This document shows positions 1 to 11,176 of a DNA stretch of 64,000 bases, in pieces. The position numbers and the translations under genes were made by a program. This DNA is from Dreissena polymorpha. Taxonomy: Eukaryota; Mollusca; Bivalvia; Myida; Dreissenidae. The notes beneath the pieces are model-generated. The model did not search any database. It was not told the origin of the DNA and was given only the letters and a program-made list of their open reading frames with translations. Within the stretch, counting starts at the first letter, position 1; each line of letters begins with the position of its first letter. The stretch lies in the NCBI RefSeq assembly GCF_020536995.1, contig NC_068355.1:119000430-119064429 (forward strand), written 5' to 3'.

Positions 1-469
1 GTTTGTTTAAATTTTTCCATATTTCATTTCTTACACAATGAAAGTGTATATTTTAGCAATAGTGTCAAATGAACAAATTTAAGACAATGGAAGTCATTTT
101 TGATAAGGTTGAAAATAATTAATATTGTAAAATTAACTATAAAATGCATTTTTAATTTACCCCAGACATTGCTTGATAGCTGGTAAAAATATTCCTGCTA
201 ATGAAAAAGAAACTGTGTCCCTTTATGTAAAACGGTAATTTGTTAAGATTTTATTCGTGAGAACAAAATTAAAACTTAAGTTTTCTGATAAAAAATGTAT
301 ACTTTTAGTAACGTTTAATAAAATATCATCTTTGAGATTATTATTTAATAAAGCTTACTCAGTTTAAAAGGCCTGTCTGTGAAGAGTTTGAAATAGTTCT
401 GTATTACACAAATTTTCTAGTTTTTTTCGCATTTTATATCCTTCAGCTTAAGTTGTTATCCCCCACTGA

Positions 470-2110
470 TAGGTTGGAGGGGGATATGGAAATCGCAATC
501 GTTCGTCCGTCTGTGTGTCCGTCCCGTTTTTGTCCGGATCATAACTTTACCGTTTATCACTAATCAAATTTCACTCATCTTACTACAAAGGCTCCCTACT
601 ATTAGACGATGTGTTTCGCCATAAATTAAGATTGCTACCCCCAAGATCAATGTCACACTTGCAGGTCAAATGTCCATATATGACAATATGATAGTGTTTC
701 GCGTCCAGAGCATAACTTCGTCATTTATCAAGCAAAAAACTTGGCAAAAGTGATCCCCATCATAAGACGATATGTCGCGCTTTGCCAACCAGGGTCCCTA
801 CCTCCAAAGTCAAGGTCACTTGTATAGGTCAAATATCTATTTATGACAATATTATACAGTTTTTGGTGTCCGAAGCATAACTTTGTCATTTATCAAGCAA
901 ATTGTAATTAACTTGGCTCAAATGTTCCCCATTATTTGATGATGAGTCGCACATAACAACCATGTTCCATTCTTCGAGGTCAAGGTCACACTAATAGGTC
1001 AAATGTCTATATATGACTTTATGATACAATGTTTTGTGTCCGAAACATAACATCTTCATTTATCAAGCAAATTTCATTTAACTTGGTACAACTGTTTCCC
1101 ATCATTTGCCTATGTGTCGCGCTTAACACCCAGGTTCCTACTTCCAAGGTCAAGGTCACACTAATAGGTCAAATGTCTATATATAACAATAAGATAGTGT
1201 TTCGTGTCCGGAGCATAACTTCGTCATTTATCAAGCGAATTTCATTTAGCTTGGCACAAATCCCCCCATAATTAAACGATGTGTCACGCTCAACACCCAG
1301 GTCATTACCTCCAGGATCAAGGTCACACTTATAAGTCAAATGTCTATATATGACATTATGATACAATTTTTTTGTCAAAAGCATAACTTCGTCGTTTATT
1401 AAGCGAATTTTAATTAACTTGGCACATAATTTACCCATCGTTTGACGATGAGTAACGCTTAACACCTAGGCCCCTACCTCCAAGGTCAAGGTCACACTTA
1501 TATGTCAAATGTCTACATATGACAACATGATACAAGGTTTTGTGTCCTGATCCTTACTTCGTCATTTATCAAACAAATTTCATTTAACTTGGTTCTAATG
1601 TTCCCCATCATTAGACTATGTGTCGCTCTTAACATCCAGGTCCCTACCTCCAAGATCAAGGTCACTCTTATAGGTCAAATGTCCATATATGATTATATGG
1701 TACAATGTTTCGTGTCCGGAGCATAACTTTGTCATTTATTAAGCGCATATCATTTAACTTGGTACTTATGTTCCCCATCATTAGACGATGTGTCGCGTTA
1801 AACACACAGGTACCTACCTATAATGTCAAGGTCACACTTCTAGGTCAAATCTCCATATATGATACAGTTTCATGTCTCATTCGTGTCTGGAGCATAACTT
1901 CGTCATCTTTCAAGTGAATTTAATTTAACTCGGCACAAAGGTTCATCATCATTGTCCAATGTGTCATGCTGAACAGCCAGGTCCCTACCCACAAGGTCAA
2001 GGTCACACTAAGACTTATAGGTTAAATCTCTATTTATGGTACAATGTTTCATGTCCTGCCTGCGTCCGTAGCACAATTTCGTCCGCGGAGCTCTTGTGTT
2101 TTTTTTTCTG
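470..2110. repeat. Tandem-core dispersed repeat, about nine monomers
   Basis: About nine degenerate monomers of roughly 170 bp, each with 'GGTCAAATGTCTATATATGAC', 'GAGCATAACTTCGTCATTTA' and 'CAAGGTCAAGGTCACAC'. The array has a distinct left end (a GGAGGGGGATATGG stretch near 475) and ends at CCGCGGAGCTCTTGTG (2083-2098) followed by a T-run. A left flank, tandem core and right flank resemble the non-autonomous tandem-core elements known from bivalves (pearl-like); that comparison is from memory. Short open frames inside are periodic and not genes. A degenerate relative is seen near 46,850-47,060. Confidence 0.8.
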
Positions 2111-3900
2111 TTTTTTTTTCTTATTTTCTTAACCTTTTGATAACATTGATTTCACATTGATTGCTATGCTGTGATATGACAAAAAGTCTGTCTTATTTTA
2201 AATTAATAATTTCTAAAATAAACAGTGTCATTATTAATTGCATTTTCCCTTGCTTGACTTAATCATGTTAATGTATTTTAGGTCTTCTTTTCGACGCATG
2301 TTGAGTTATTGTTGTCAGACCATTGTAGTTGAGGATATCAGTCTTGTTTAAGTGTGTGACTGGTGTCCATTTTTCAACCACTATCAAAGGTTTTCACCTC
2401 TAACGTTGAACACTTGCAGCCAGTTGTGTAAACTTTGATAAAAGTTGTCATTGGTTATCTTTTTCAATATCTCTGGTTTTCGGATAATTTAATTTGAATT
2501 CCAATTGTATAAAAAGATTAACGAGACCATCACATGCTTTGGATATTGCTTTTTTTGTTGTTAAAGTTAACCAAGGTCTTAATCAATTAGGAAAAAATTT
2601 AAGCAGTGAACAAAGATAACCGGCGGATAAGATATCCAAGTTTTATACAATGGGCTGTTGTTAACTCTCAAAAGGAGACACAAACTTGCAAGACAGATAA
2701 TCCAAAAAATATTTTGGCAGAATTATGCCCCATGTTCAACGTATATTTTTCACTTAGATTTTCATTTTATAATAATAATCTAGCACTGCCCTGAGAAAAG
2801 TCGAGTTTGTGGATGTCGAACGGTTCTTGTTTAAATATCATCTTGATTACCATCAAACAAATTCAACTAATACAGCCACCTCCGACTTACCTTTGCACTT
2901 TCACATACTCGGTGTAGTTGTACCTTATCAAATAGATAGTTGTACATAACTCTTAATGTATTTATCCATATACATGTAAACTGGTGTGTTTGAGGTATGT
3001 TACTCAAAGGTCAAGGTCACATGTAGACTATTGCATAATGAAAATTAGTTTGGATATGAAACACTCTTATAGTATGGCATAAAACTGCTATTCTCACCCC
3101 ACATTGGCGGATCAAGGCAAGACGAGAAGTGCCTTATGACAACCCCTGCATTCAAGGTAACACGAGAAAATGACCCCTGACAGCCCTCTGACAGGCTGAA
3201 AGACACAATGATATCAAATTTGACAGTCGTAATGAGTCAGTTTCTCTCGTTTATCTATAGTCTTTACAGAACCGTCTCAAGGCGCACTTTGTGTTGCCTT
3301 GTTCATACCGTATGCCCAAAAAATTATAACTTTTTGAAAGTATAAGGGCGATTGCCAAACATGGGCAGAACAGAAGCAATCCACCGTTCATAAGACATTT
3401 GGAAGAGTTACGCAAACAGTGCAGTGATCCAGAAATTATATTTCCAGACACTCTACCCTTCGTGTAACACTACTTCCCCTGTGACGGTATTGATACCATA
3501 TACACCGTAACCTGGTTTGTGTTTTTTTTTCAGGGTGTTCATAACAAATAAAGCTAGCATTTTTGCGACATATTTAAATGATATTTTAAAGCGAAACTGT
3601 AAAGATATGTATTGTTTTATTGACACACAATCATACATGGCAATGACAGCGCATACAAAGCCAACAGCTCGTTTAAAACTAGTTTTTACTCTGCTTTCAG
3701 ACACAACTATATCTATTAATTGACATTTTGTCAACAAATGCACAAGTTAGCCAGCTTGTAAGGAAGTATCATTTAGTTCATTTTTGTTTCATTTCCGTGT
3801 TAAACGAGGCGTTCAATATACATGGCTATTGCAGCAAAAAGCTCTGTTCCTTCTTCTCTGTTTCTAGGTGGGTATTGAAGATTCAAATCTCCGACAGCTG
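2111..3900. other. Intergenic, no gene seen
   Basis: AT-rich DNA without a recognisable gene. A short AGGTCAAGGTCACATG remnant near 3,005-3,025 belongs to the tandem-core repeats. Open frames between 3,250 and 3,980 on both strands lack splice context or recognisable motifs. Confidence 0.5.
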
Positions 3901-3922
3901 CTCTTGCAATTGTCAGGAACTC

Positions 3923-4965
3923 TTATGTTACACCAAGTTCTGGAAGGCGTTGAGAATACTCCCGTTCCACATCATTTAATTCCCTATTGTCAACCAGTGA
4001 TATTTTACAATCTCTTGCACCATATACTTCTGACTGAAAGAACAACACCTCAGGTTTTCCTGCAGGACATGACATTCGGTTATTTCGACGAACACGATGA
4101 GTAGTCCAAATATTGCAAACTTCATTCATGTGTTTACTAATGACAGGAAGAAAACAGTATCTAATGCATTCTAAGTGCACACTATCAGACGTGTCCAGTA
4201 ATGCGAAATCACTCATATCTTTAAAATGGTTCATCCAGACATTTCCACACATTTCTCTAAGACTTCGCCAAAACCTCTAAATTCTGACATTTCTGTTAGA
4301 TGAAACATAGACGAAGCTTAGATCTCATGGTACTGATCTGCGTCTGTCCATCGTAATGCCATTTGCACATCACGGACAATAGAATTTTCTGTACCGCGGT
4401 CACCGTTAACCCGAACTGGAATGCCATTAATTTCCGTAATGTAGTCTTAATAAAAGCTAGATATGTACATCGGCTTTTTGTTAAAATCACAACATTTCAG
4501 CCACAACACTCTACGGGAAAATCCATCTACAGCTCCATGGATTGACAAACCGTATGGCTTCAATTTGTCCCAGCCATCTAAATGGGTTGCGAAATTGGGA
4601 CCATTGCATATATAAATTATCTTCCTTAACCTTCCCGCCTGGCTTAATGCAACACCTTGAAGATCAATGGGTCCTAAAATTAAACGAACCATCTCAAATG
4701 TAGCTGCAAGTTCATGAATAATCAAGAGTCTTTGACGCATTTGCCGGTAACCAGCATTTTCACCGGAAGCTGATAACTCGAGCAATATTCCTTGAATAAT
4801 TTCTGCGAGACTGTGCTGACGTTTGCCTCTTGTCAGGCGGTAACGTCTCAAGACTCGGATCGTTCGCTTGTTTATTTTTCCATGTCGTATGGCCATAACT
4901 CCAAGAATTTCGCGTATAGAATAACCTCTCTGACGATACAAAACAATAAGCTGTGATGATGACAT
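3923..4965 (-). pseudogene. Integrase-core (rve-type) protein fossil
   Basis: Two protein segments read on the minus strand match one family of integrase-core proteins common in invertebrate genomes. The amino-terminal part contains a helix-turn-helix-like stretch, then a segment with DGWDKLKPYGLSIHG followed by DGFSRRVLWL. The carboxy-terminal part contains HFKDM, WTTHRVR and a Gly/Pro/Glu-Val stretch typical of the end of the core. The copy is broken, with roughly two or more breaks, so it is treated as a fossil. I cannot assign its element class: no terminal repeats were seen, and it could be a transposase- or integrase-derived gene family. Family recognition is from memory. Confidence 0.6.
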
Positions 4966-5394
4966 AACCTAAATATCGGCGTCCTGAATATCGTATGCGG
5001 GCATGATCTGGAATGACCATAAAGAAAATTAGAGATCTATTATTCAAATAAGAAATCCAAAGGTCTAACAAGTGACTTTCCAAAGGGGGACATTGGTACT
5101 GTACAGTTTTCGACCTTTGAACTCTAAATATGACATTGACACTGTATAGACTGTTGCATTAATGAATACAGAAAAATCGCACATCCATTTCTCACCCAGT
5201 TATTTCCATTTTTGTGTCTGATAATACATATTTAAAAACAGCTACATGTATTTTCGTCAACAAAGATGCATTTACATTAAAAATAAAACAATAAAAGGAA
5301 ACTTACTTCTTGCTATAGTATGCACGTACACTCCAGTTCTTGGTCTGTAGGATAAAGACAATGTTCACCGATTGAAGAGCATCTATTTTTATAT

Positions 5395-5640
5395 AACTGG
5401 CATCTTTCGCGAATTAATATTCATAATTTCATGAAGTTATCTGATTTCGAGAAAAGTTATTTGTTTTCGCGAAATCTTCCATTATTTTCATGAAAATTGT
5501 ATCTGTATGTGTTGGCAGTTTAGAGCACTAACATGCATAAATTCGTGTTAACATAATATATTAATTTCCGTGAAAATTTATCTGGTTTCGCGAAAAGAAT
5601 TTCTTTTTCGCGAAATCCTCCATTATTTTCATGTTATTTT
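5395..5640. repeat. Short tandem duplication with TTTCGCG motifs
   Basis: Two diverged copies of about 150 bp. Each carries TTTCGCGAAA, a TTTTTCGCGAAATC-like stretch and TCCATTATTTTCATG. The first is near 5,405-5,500 and the second near 5,565-5,640. No coding potential was seen. Confidence 0.6.
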
Positions 5641-5814
5641 AAGTTGTTAAGTGGTGGCACAAATATGCTTCCATACTTTCCAGTTAAGTGCCGTACCACA
5701 TGCACCGTATTGTTTTTTTTTCCGACAAGAACATGTCATCTGCACAAAAATTTAACCACTAAGGACAAAATATAGGAATAATGGAACATAATCAAGAGTA
5801 CAATTTTTGAACGC

Positions 5815-5995
5815 TTGTATTTTATTTACGGCAAGTGACCAATGGCCTAAGCACATCAAGATAACCCATACCATACGAGATTAAACAAAAACAACATGAC
5901 TAAAGCTGGGGTCACCGCCTAAGAACGGACAATACACCCATTTGGGGTTTCAACTTGTGTTGATCGAATGCCTAACGTAACATTTGACCTACAAG
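5815..5995. repeat. Dispersed repeat copy 1 ('GCTGGGGTCACCGCC' family)
   Basis: Shares GGCAAGTGAC, AAAGCTGGGGTCACCGCC, GAACGG and the following TTTGGGGTTT-like stretch with a second copy at about 32,225-32,430. The two copies are diverged, so this is an old interspersed repeat of unknown class. Confidence 0.6.
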
Positions 5996-8378
5996 TACTC
6001 ATATAAAAACACGAGTAAATAGACAATAACAGCGCAGTATCCCAAACATATTAAAAAGCAGTAAACGTAATAATAATACTATTATATTATTATTTACCTA
6101 ATTATTAAGATACACCAACCGGTTTATATCGACGTCGTTTTCAATCAAGTATTCGATATATTTAAACAAATTGAGAACAGAATCAGTAAATCGGTTTGCC
6201 TTATCTTTAACAAATCGATATATCAAACGACAAATAAATAGGGAACAAATTGCGTTCTCTTTTTCAATTTAAAAACGCTCTTTCTTTTTCCGTACAAGTA
6301 CTTTACAACTCCGTTTTTGTTCGTCTAACGAAAAATGTATGTCCACATAATACATTGGATATTTTTTACATTCTTACAGCTTTTCGTGTTTTAGCTTCAC
6401 GATACAAATAACCTTTCTGATCCTAATTCAGTTGTATGGCTTTCTTCAATGATTTTTATTTCGGACATAACGACGACATCAATATATAAACGTTCGTTAG
6501 AACGAAACATTTGATATCAATCGTAGTCGATCATTATTCCGCTATCAAACACTTACCGACTTAAATGCAATTGCCAAATAACAAAAACATTACAAAGTCA
6601 AGTACAAAATCATCATCCCGTTTAAATTAAAAGCAAACTATATTTCAGCTATACAAAAAAAATAATAATACGTTGATAGAAAACGGTAAAAAAACGAATA
6701 TAAAGAAAAAATGCAAGTCATAAACAAACGTTAAGCAATCAAGCCATTCATTAAAGTACACATAATATTAGCAATATACTGTAGTAATACATGTGCGTTA
6801 AATAAATCAAACCAGTAAACTCTGTAAAATAGGATGAACATAAGTGCTCGATCAAAAATTGTGTAGTAAATACATAAAACCAGCCACCAAGTTAATTGAG
6901 TACAGTAAAACAAAACACAACGACTCAAGAAAGAAAGTGTATTAATTACATCAAAGCAGTAAATTTGGTAAAGTAATATTAACACAGCAATCAAAAACTG
7001 TGTTCTAAGAACATCGAACTAGTAAATTCAGTAAAATAACATTGACACTACTAACAAAGCAGAATTAGTTGGTTAAATGAATCAAAACAATAAATTCAAT
7101 TATGCAATATACACAGAACGTCTACGGCAAATCAGTTTGTTTAATATTTTATTGAAGTACATTCAGTAAACTAAATTTCACAAAACGTCTATGTAATGAG
7201 TATGTTATGAAAACTATGGAAAAGTACATGGCCTGATGCCAGAATTTAACTACGACGAAATATCGTTAACAAAGGCAGCCCATCGTGAAGTGTGTTATTA
7301 TGAATTTTAAAAATATACATGGAGAGACTAACAGTATACTCGTTGATTTACTCATAGAAAAACACGTAATGATTGTTAATATGCAATTATCATTTAACAA
7401 CGCGAACAGATGGCCCGAGCGATAACAAATCCCCAAAATGTATTTAACAAGAAATAGAGTTCTTGTTAGATGAAAATCAAAGTTTTCTTCATCGATGACC
7501 TTTGATTAATTCGAAGACTTTTGGTTAGCTAAATCTATATTGAAATATCTACAACTTTGATTTATGTTGTATTTGTAGGTACATGATACATTATTCTACT
7601 AACAATAACTGCGTATTCGTATTTTACAAATTTTGCGTTGTGGGAAGTATATGTTTATACGAAAACTTTCCGGTAATGTATTTTGAGGAGTTTGAACAAA
7701 TGTCATACTACAACGTCCAAAAGGTTGTATTTACAAACAATTCGTTGGTTGGATTATATACCGTCGACTAAGAGAAAGCGCAGATAATATCTTAGCAAAC
7801 CTAGAAAGAATACTTATGTCAGTTATAACATCAATTATTGGTTCTTAATTAAACATTTCAAACTATGCGTAGTTAAGAAATAAATACTATTTCAATTTAC
7901 ATATTATTTGGGCATTAACATTTGCATGAATATTCCGTGTAAATCAACAATAATTGTTAAGGCTTAATTCGCGAATACATAGCCTCATGAGCCTGTCGTC
8001 TCTTGTTTGATAATAGTAATAGTAGTAATCGGAGGGGTAATCCTAATTATCCGTATGATTATTATTACCACCATCTTGGAACCCGCTCTCATGTCCGCTG
8101 CAAAGTCAGGTGCCATGTCGGCTGTTGCCATAATGCTCGTACTGGCCATTGGTATTGAAGTTCTTCGTGATTTACCATCAAAGTAATTAAATCAAAGTAA
8201 GCCAAATGCTATTAACTCTCGGATATTTTTTCACACAGCCGGTCTATATTCATAAGTTATGAATCCTCTATCGCCAGTTCTCATATTGTTATGGGACAGA
8301 GAAATCAAACATGAATATATATGATAAAGAAACTAAGCAGGAACGCAAGATATCTGATCAGAAGAATATTTTATGAGT
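5996..8378. other. Intergenic; degenerate repeats and one doubtful open frame
   Basis: Mostly AT-rich. Between about 6,780 and 7,110 there is a loose repetition of 'CAGTAAATTCAGTAAAAT'-like sequence. A 44-codon frame from ATG at 8,055 to TAA at 8,186 (plus) is open upstream to 7,983 and reads as very hydrophobic; the opposite strand is open too. I see no gene that can be supported. Confidence 0.4.
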
Positions 8379-8873
8379 TTAAAGGGCCTTTTTACAGATT
8401 TTGGCATGTATTGAAGTTTGTCATTAAGTGCTTTATATTGATAAATGTAAACATTGGATCTAAAATGCTCCAGTAAAAACCAAATAAAATTAAAGAAAGA
8501 AAAAAGTAATCATCAACTGGGCTCGAATCACTGATCCTCGATGTAGAAGTCTATCGCTTAGACCACTCGGCCATCCGTGCTTCATACAATGAATCATGTG
8601 TTTTATACTTTATATAAGCAATCATCGTAGTATCCCCAAATATAACAAAAACAACAGAACTCTCCAAATTATTCAATCGTTTCGCGTTGCAATCCTTTAT
8701 AATTTTCAAGATTTTAAATCGTCAAAAGATGCATATAATGGATAGTTTAGAGCATGGTAAAGGTTCAGTATTACAGTTTCTTCACAAATATCATTACTAA
8801 AAAGGAAAATGTGCAAATATGAAATATTTTATTTTATTTTGTCAATTTACCAAAACGTGAAAAGGTCCCTTTG
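8379..8873 (-). mobile_element. TIR element with tRNA-like core, copy A
   Basis: About 495 bp flanked by inverted ends (TTAAAGGGCCTTTTTACAG on the left; the right end complements as TCAAAGGGACCTTTTCACG). The body aligns in reverse to the elements at 44,451-44,945 and 51,842-52,361. In the middle, at about 8,518-8,580 on the minus strand, is a tRNA-like unit with GGCCGAGTGGTCTAAGCGAT (A-box region) and GATTCGAGCCC (B-box region), closest to a tRNA-Ser/Leu type. Not recognised as a named family. Confidence 0.7.
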
Positions 8874-10760
8874 ATGGTTTATTCGTCTTACACATTACTA
8901 TATTCAAATATTAATAATTTATGTTCTAAACACTTTAAAATTAATTGCTATTTGAAGTCGCATTTTATGTTTCAAACCGAGTTGCCATAAAGTTGCTATA
9001 TAGTTAATAAAACTAATAAAAGTAAAAGCTGTTGAGTTCCGATCCATAGAAAACAGAAACCATTTGTATTTAAATATAGTATGGTTAAGAACGTCTATGC
9101 TACTCATCTGCCAGTTCTTGCTGTTTTTCACGAACTGTAAACAAACAATGTTTTACAGTCGCATTATGTTATGATCAAAGTTCAACTATGACTAAATTGT
9201 TTACGGATCTGTAACAATCAGGGACTTCGTTTAGCCTTTGCTGCTGTCCGGTCATCAGCAGTTTGTAATACAACTTTGTTCACGGATTCAGATACATGTA
9301 TACCAGTTTAGTTTTTAATTGTGTACAATTTCAACTTGGCAAATAAAAGAACAGGTATTGCAGAGCTTAAGCTATAGTAAAGCTATAAAACAAAATGAAC
9401 AGGGATAAAAAAAATCTAACGAAATTAACTAAAAGCCTGGCATTATAACGCGAGTCGTTAATACGTGAACAGGTCTTACTGGCATAAATGATTATTTTTT
9501 AGTATGTACAGTATGTTAAAGATATTATTAAAGACATTGGACAGTTCTTGCTACTGCAAGTACTAAAAATCATGATAAATAAACCAGTAAACTTTTGACA
9601 TTATAAAGGCAAACAAATGTAAAATTAGAACAACATAAAATACATGCATATCCCATTTTGTCAACCTATATGAAACCAATAATAACAAATTCATTCAATA
9701 AGTTATTATACAATATGTTAAATGGAACTCTGAAATTCCAACATGCTAAACACAATTGAATGAATACTTTGCATATTATTCCATACAATGAAAAAGGTCC
9801 ATGGACACTGTGCCTATACCACGTGACTTTTTCGGATCTGTGTTTTAAGGGTCACAGTTGAAGGCCAAAAAAGAACATATTCAGTTTTATGAACCCTCTG
9901 TGCTTTTGTTAGCTGAAAACGATTCCATAAATGAACGACTAAATCCTTGAATTCTAAGTACATTATCATAAAGAAGGTGTTTACACATATATGCATCGTT
10001 GATAAAAACAGTCTTATACTAACTACAACTACCACTTCTACTTATGCTGCTGCTTCTACTGCTACTACTGCCACTTCTACCTACTACTACTGCTTCTTCT
10101 ACTATTGTCTCTGCTACTACTGCTGCTGCTACTGCTACCACTACTGGTTTAGCAAATTAAAATGGTCGGTAATAAATTGATATACCCTATTCAATGGAGT
10201 AATGGAATCTTTCTACTAAGTACCGTTAATTGATGTTGTAACTTTTCGAGTGAAAAGAACCACTTCAAATTGATATTGTGTTTGATGCAAGTTCTTTTCA
10301 ATATATTGTCTTTACAAAAAATATGATCATCAAATATCTGTACAATTAAATTCTTTCAAATGTAGGTAGGTACTAATTGATTTGTATCAAAATGCAATAC
10401 ATATATGAGGAAGTTGATTAGTGTAAATATATCCGTAATTTTCTAATTAAGAGTTAAGTATAGGATTTTGCTTATCCCAGTAACTGTTAACCATTTAAAA
10501 CCCTTTATGTTGACTACAGGATACCTTTAAACCATCTTAACCCCCCCCCCCCCCCCCAATACTTAGCTTTAAGCATCCTTTACTTGTTAACGGTTATAAC
10601 CTTCATATAAATTGCAACGAGAGCTGAACCGGTTGTAATCCCCAATAGTTTGCATTGTATTGACCGCCCAATATCGCTTTACCAGTTTAATACCCAATGC
10701 CCTTAACTTTATGCAGCAAATGCTGTATAAGAAATATTATAACACAAATCAACAATATCA
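8874..10760. other. Intergenic with microsatellites
   Basis: No gene seen. It contains an imperfect CTA/CTG/CTT trinucleotide tract at about 10,020-10,145 and a run of 17 C at 10,541-10,557. The long frame over the trinucleotide tract is a by-product of the repeat. Confidence 0.5.
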
Positions 10761-10773
10761 CAAACTGTAACAT

Positions 10774-10779
10774 TTTATT
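10774..10779 (-). terminator. Candidate poly(A) signal of the tetraspanin gene
   Basis: AATAAA on the minus strand, about 400 bases after the tetraspanin stop codon. A closer AATAAA on the same strand lies at 11,147-11,152, only 25 bases past the stop, and could be an alternative. Which one is used cannot be read from sequence alone. Confidence 0.35.
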
Positions 10780-11176
10780 CTACAAACTAATTCTGTAAAT
10801 ATATACAATGTATACAGACCTAAAAATGTAACGAGCACATCAATTCCATATTGCGCTATAATTATAGAGTCCATATATGTTTTGCATCAATAAGTCAAGT
10901 ACCACCAGTACATCACATCTTACATAACAACATGACACTTGGTACATGAGGAATTAAAGTATGGGCATTGCACAATTGCAAAACTTGCAGAAAATCATTC
11001 GATCATACAAAATAAAATATAATATTAGGAAATACATGGATATTAAAAAAACATCATTTTGACCTTATATTTTCATGTGATAAATTTGTATCAGGTTTAA
11101 AATGACATTCATTAAACAAAGCACAGGTTCTTACGTGAGCCATAATTTATTTTGCATGTTCACGTGATTTGACATT

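Noticed and set aside
9947-10180. Thr/Ala then Tyr/Cys-rich frame
   Set aside because: By-product of the CTA/CTG/CTT trinucleotide tract.
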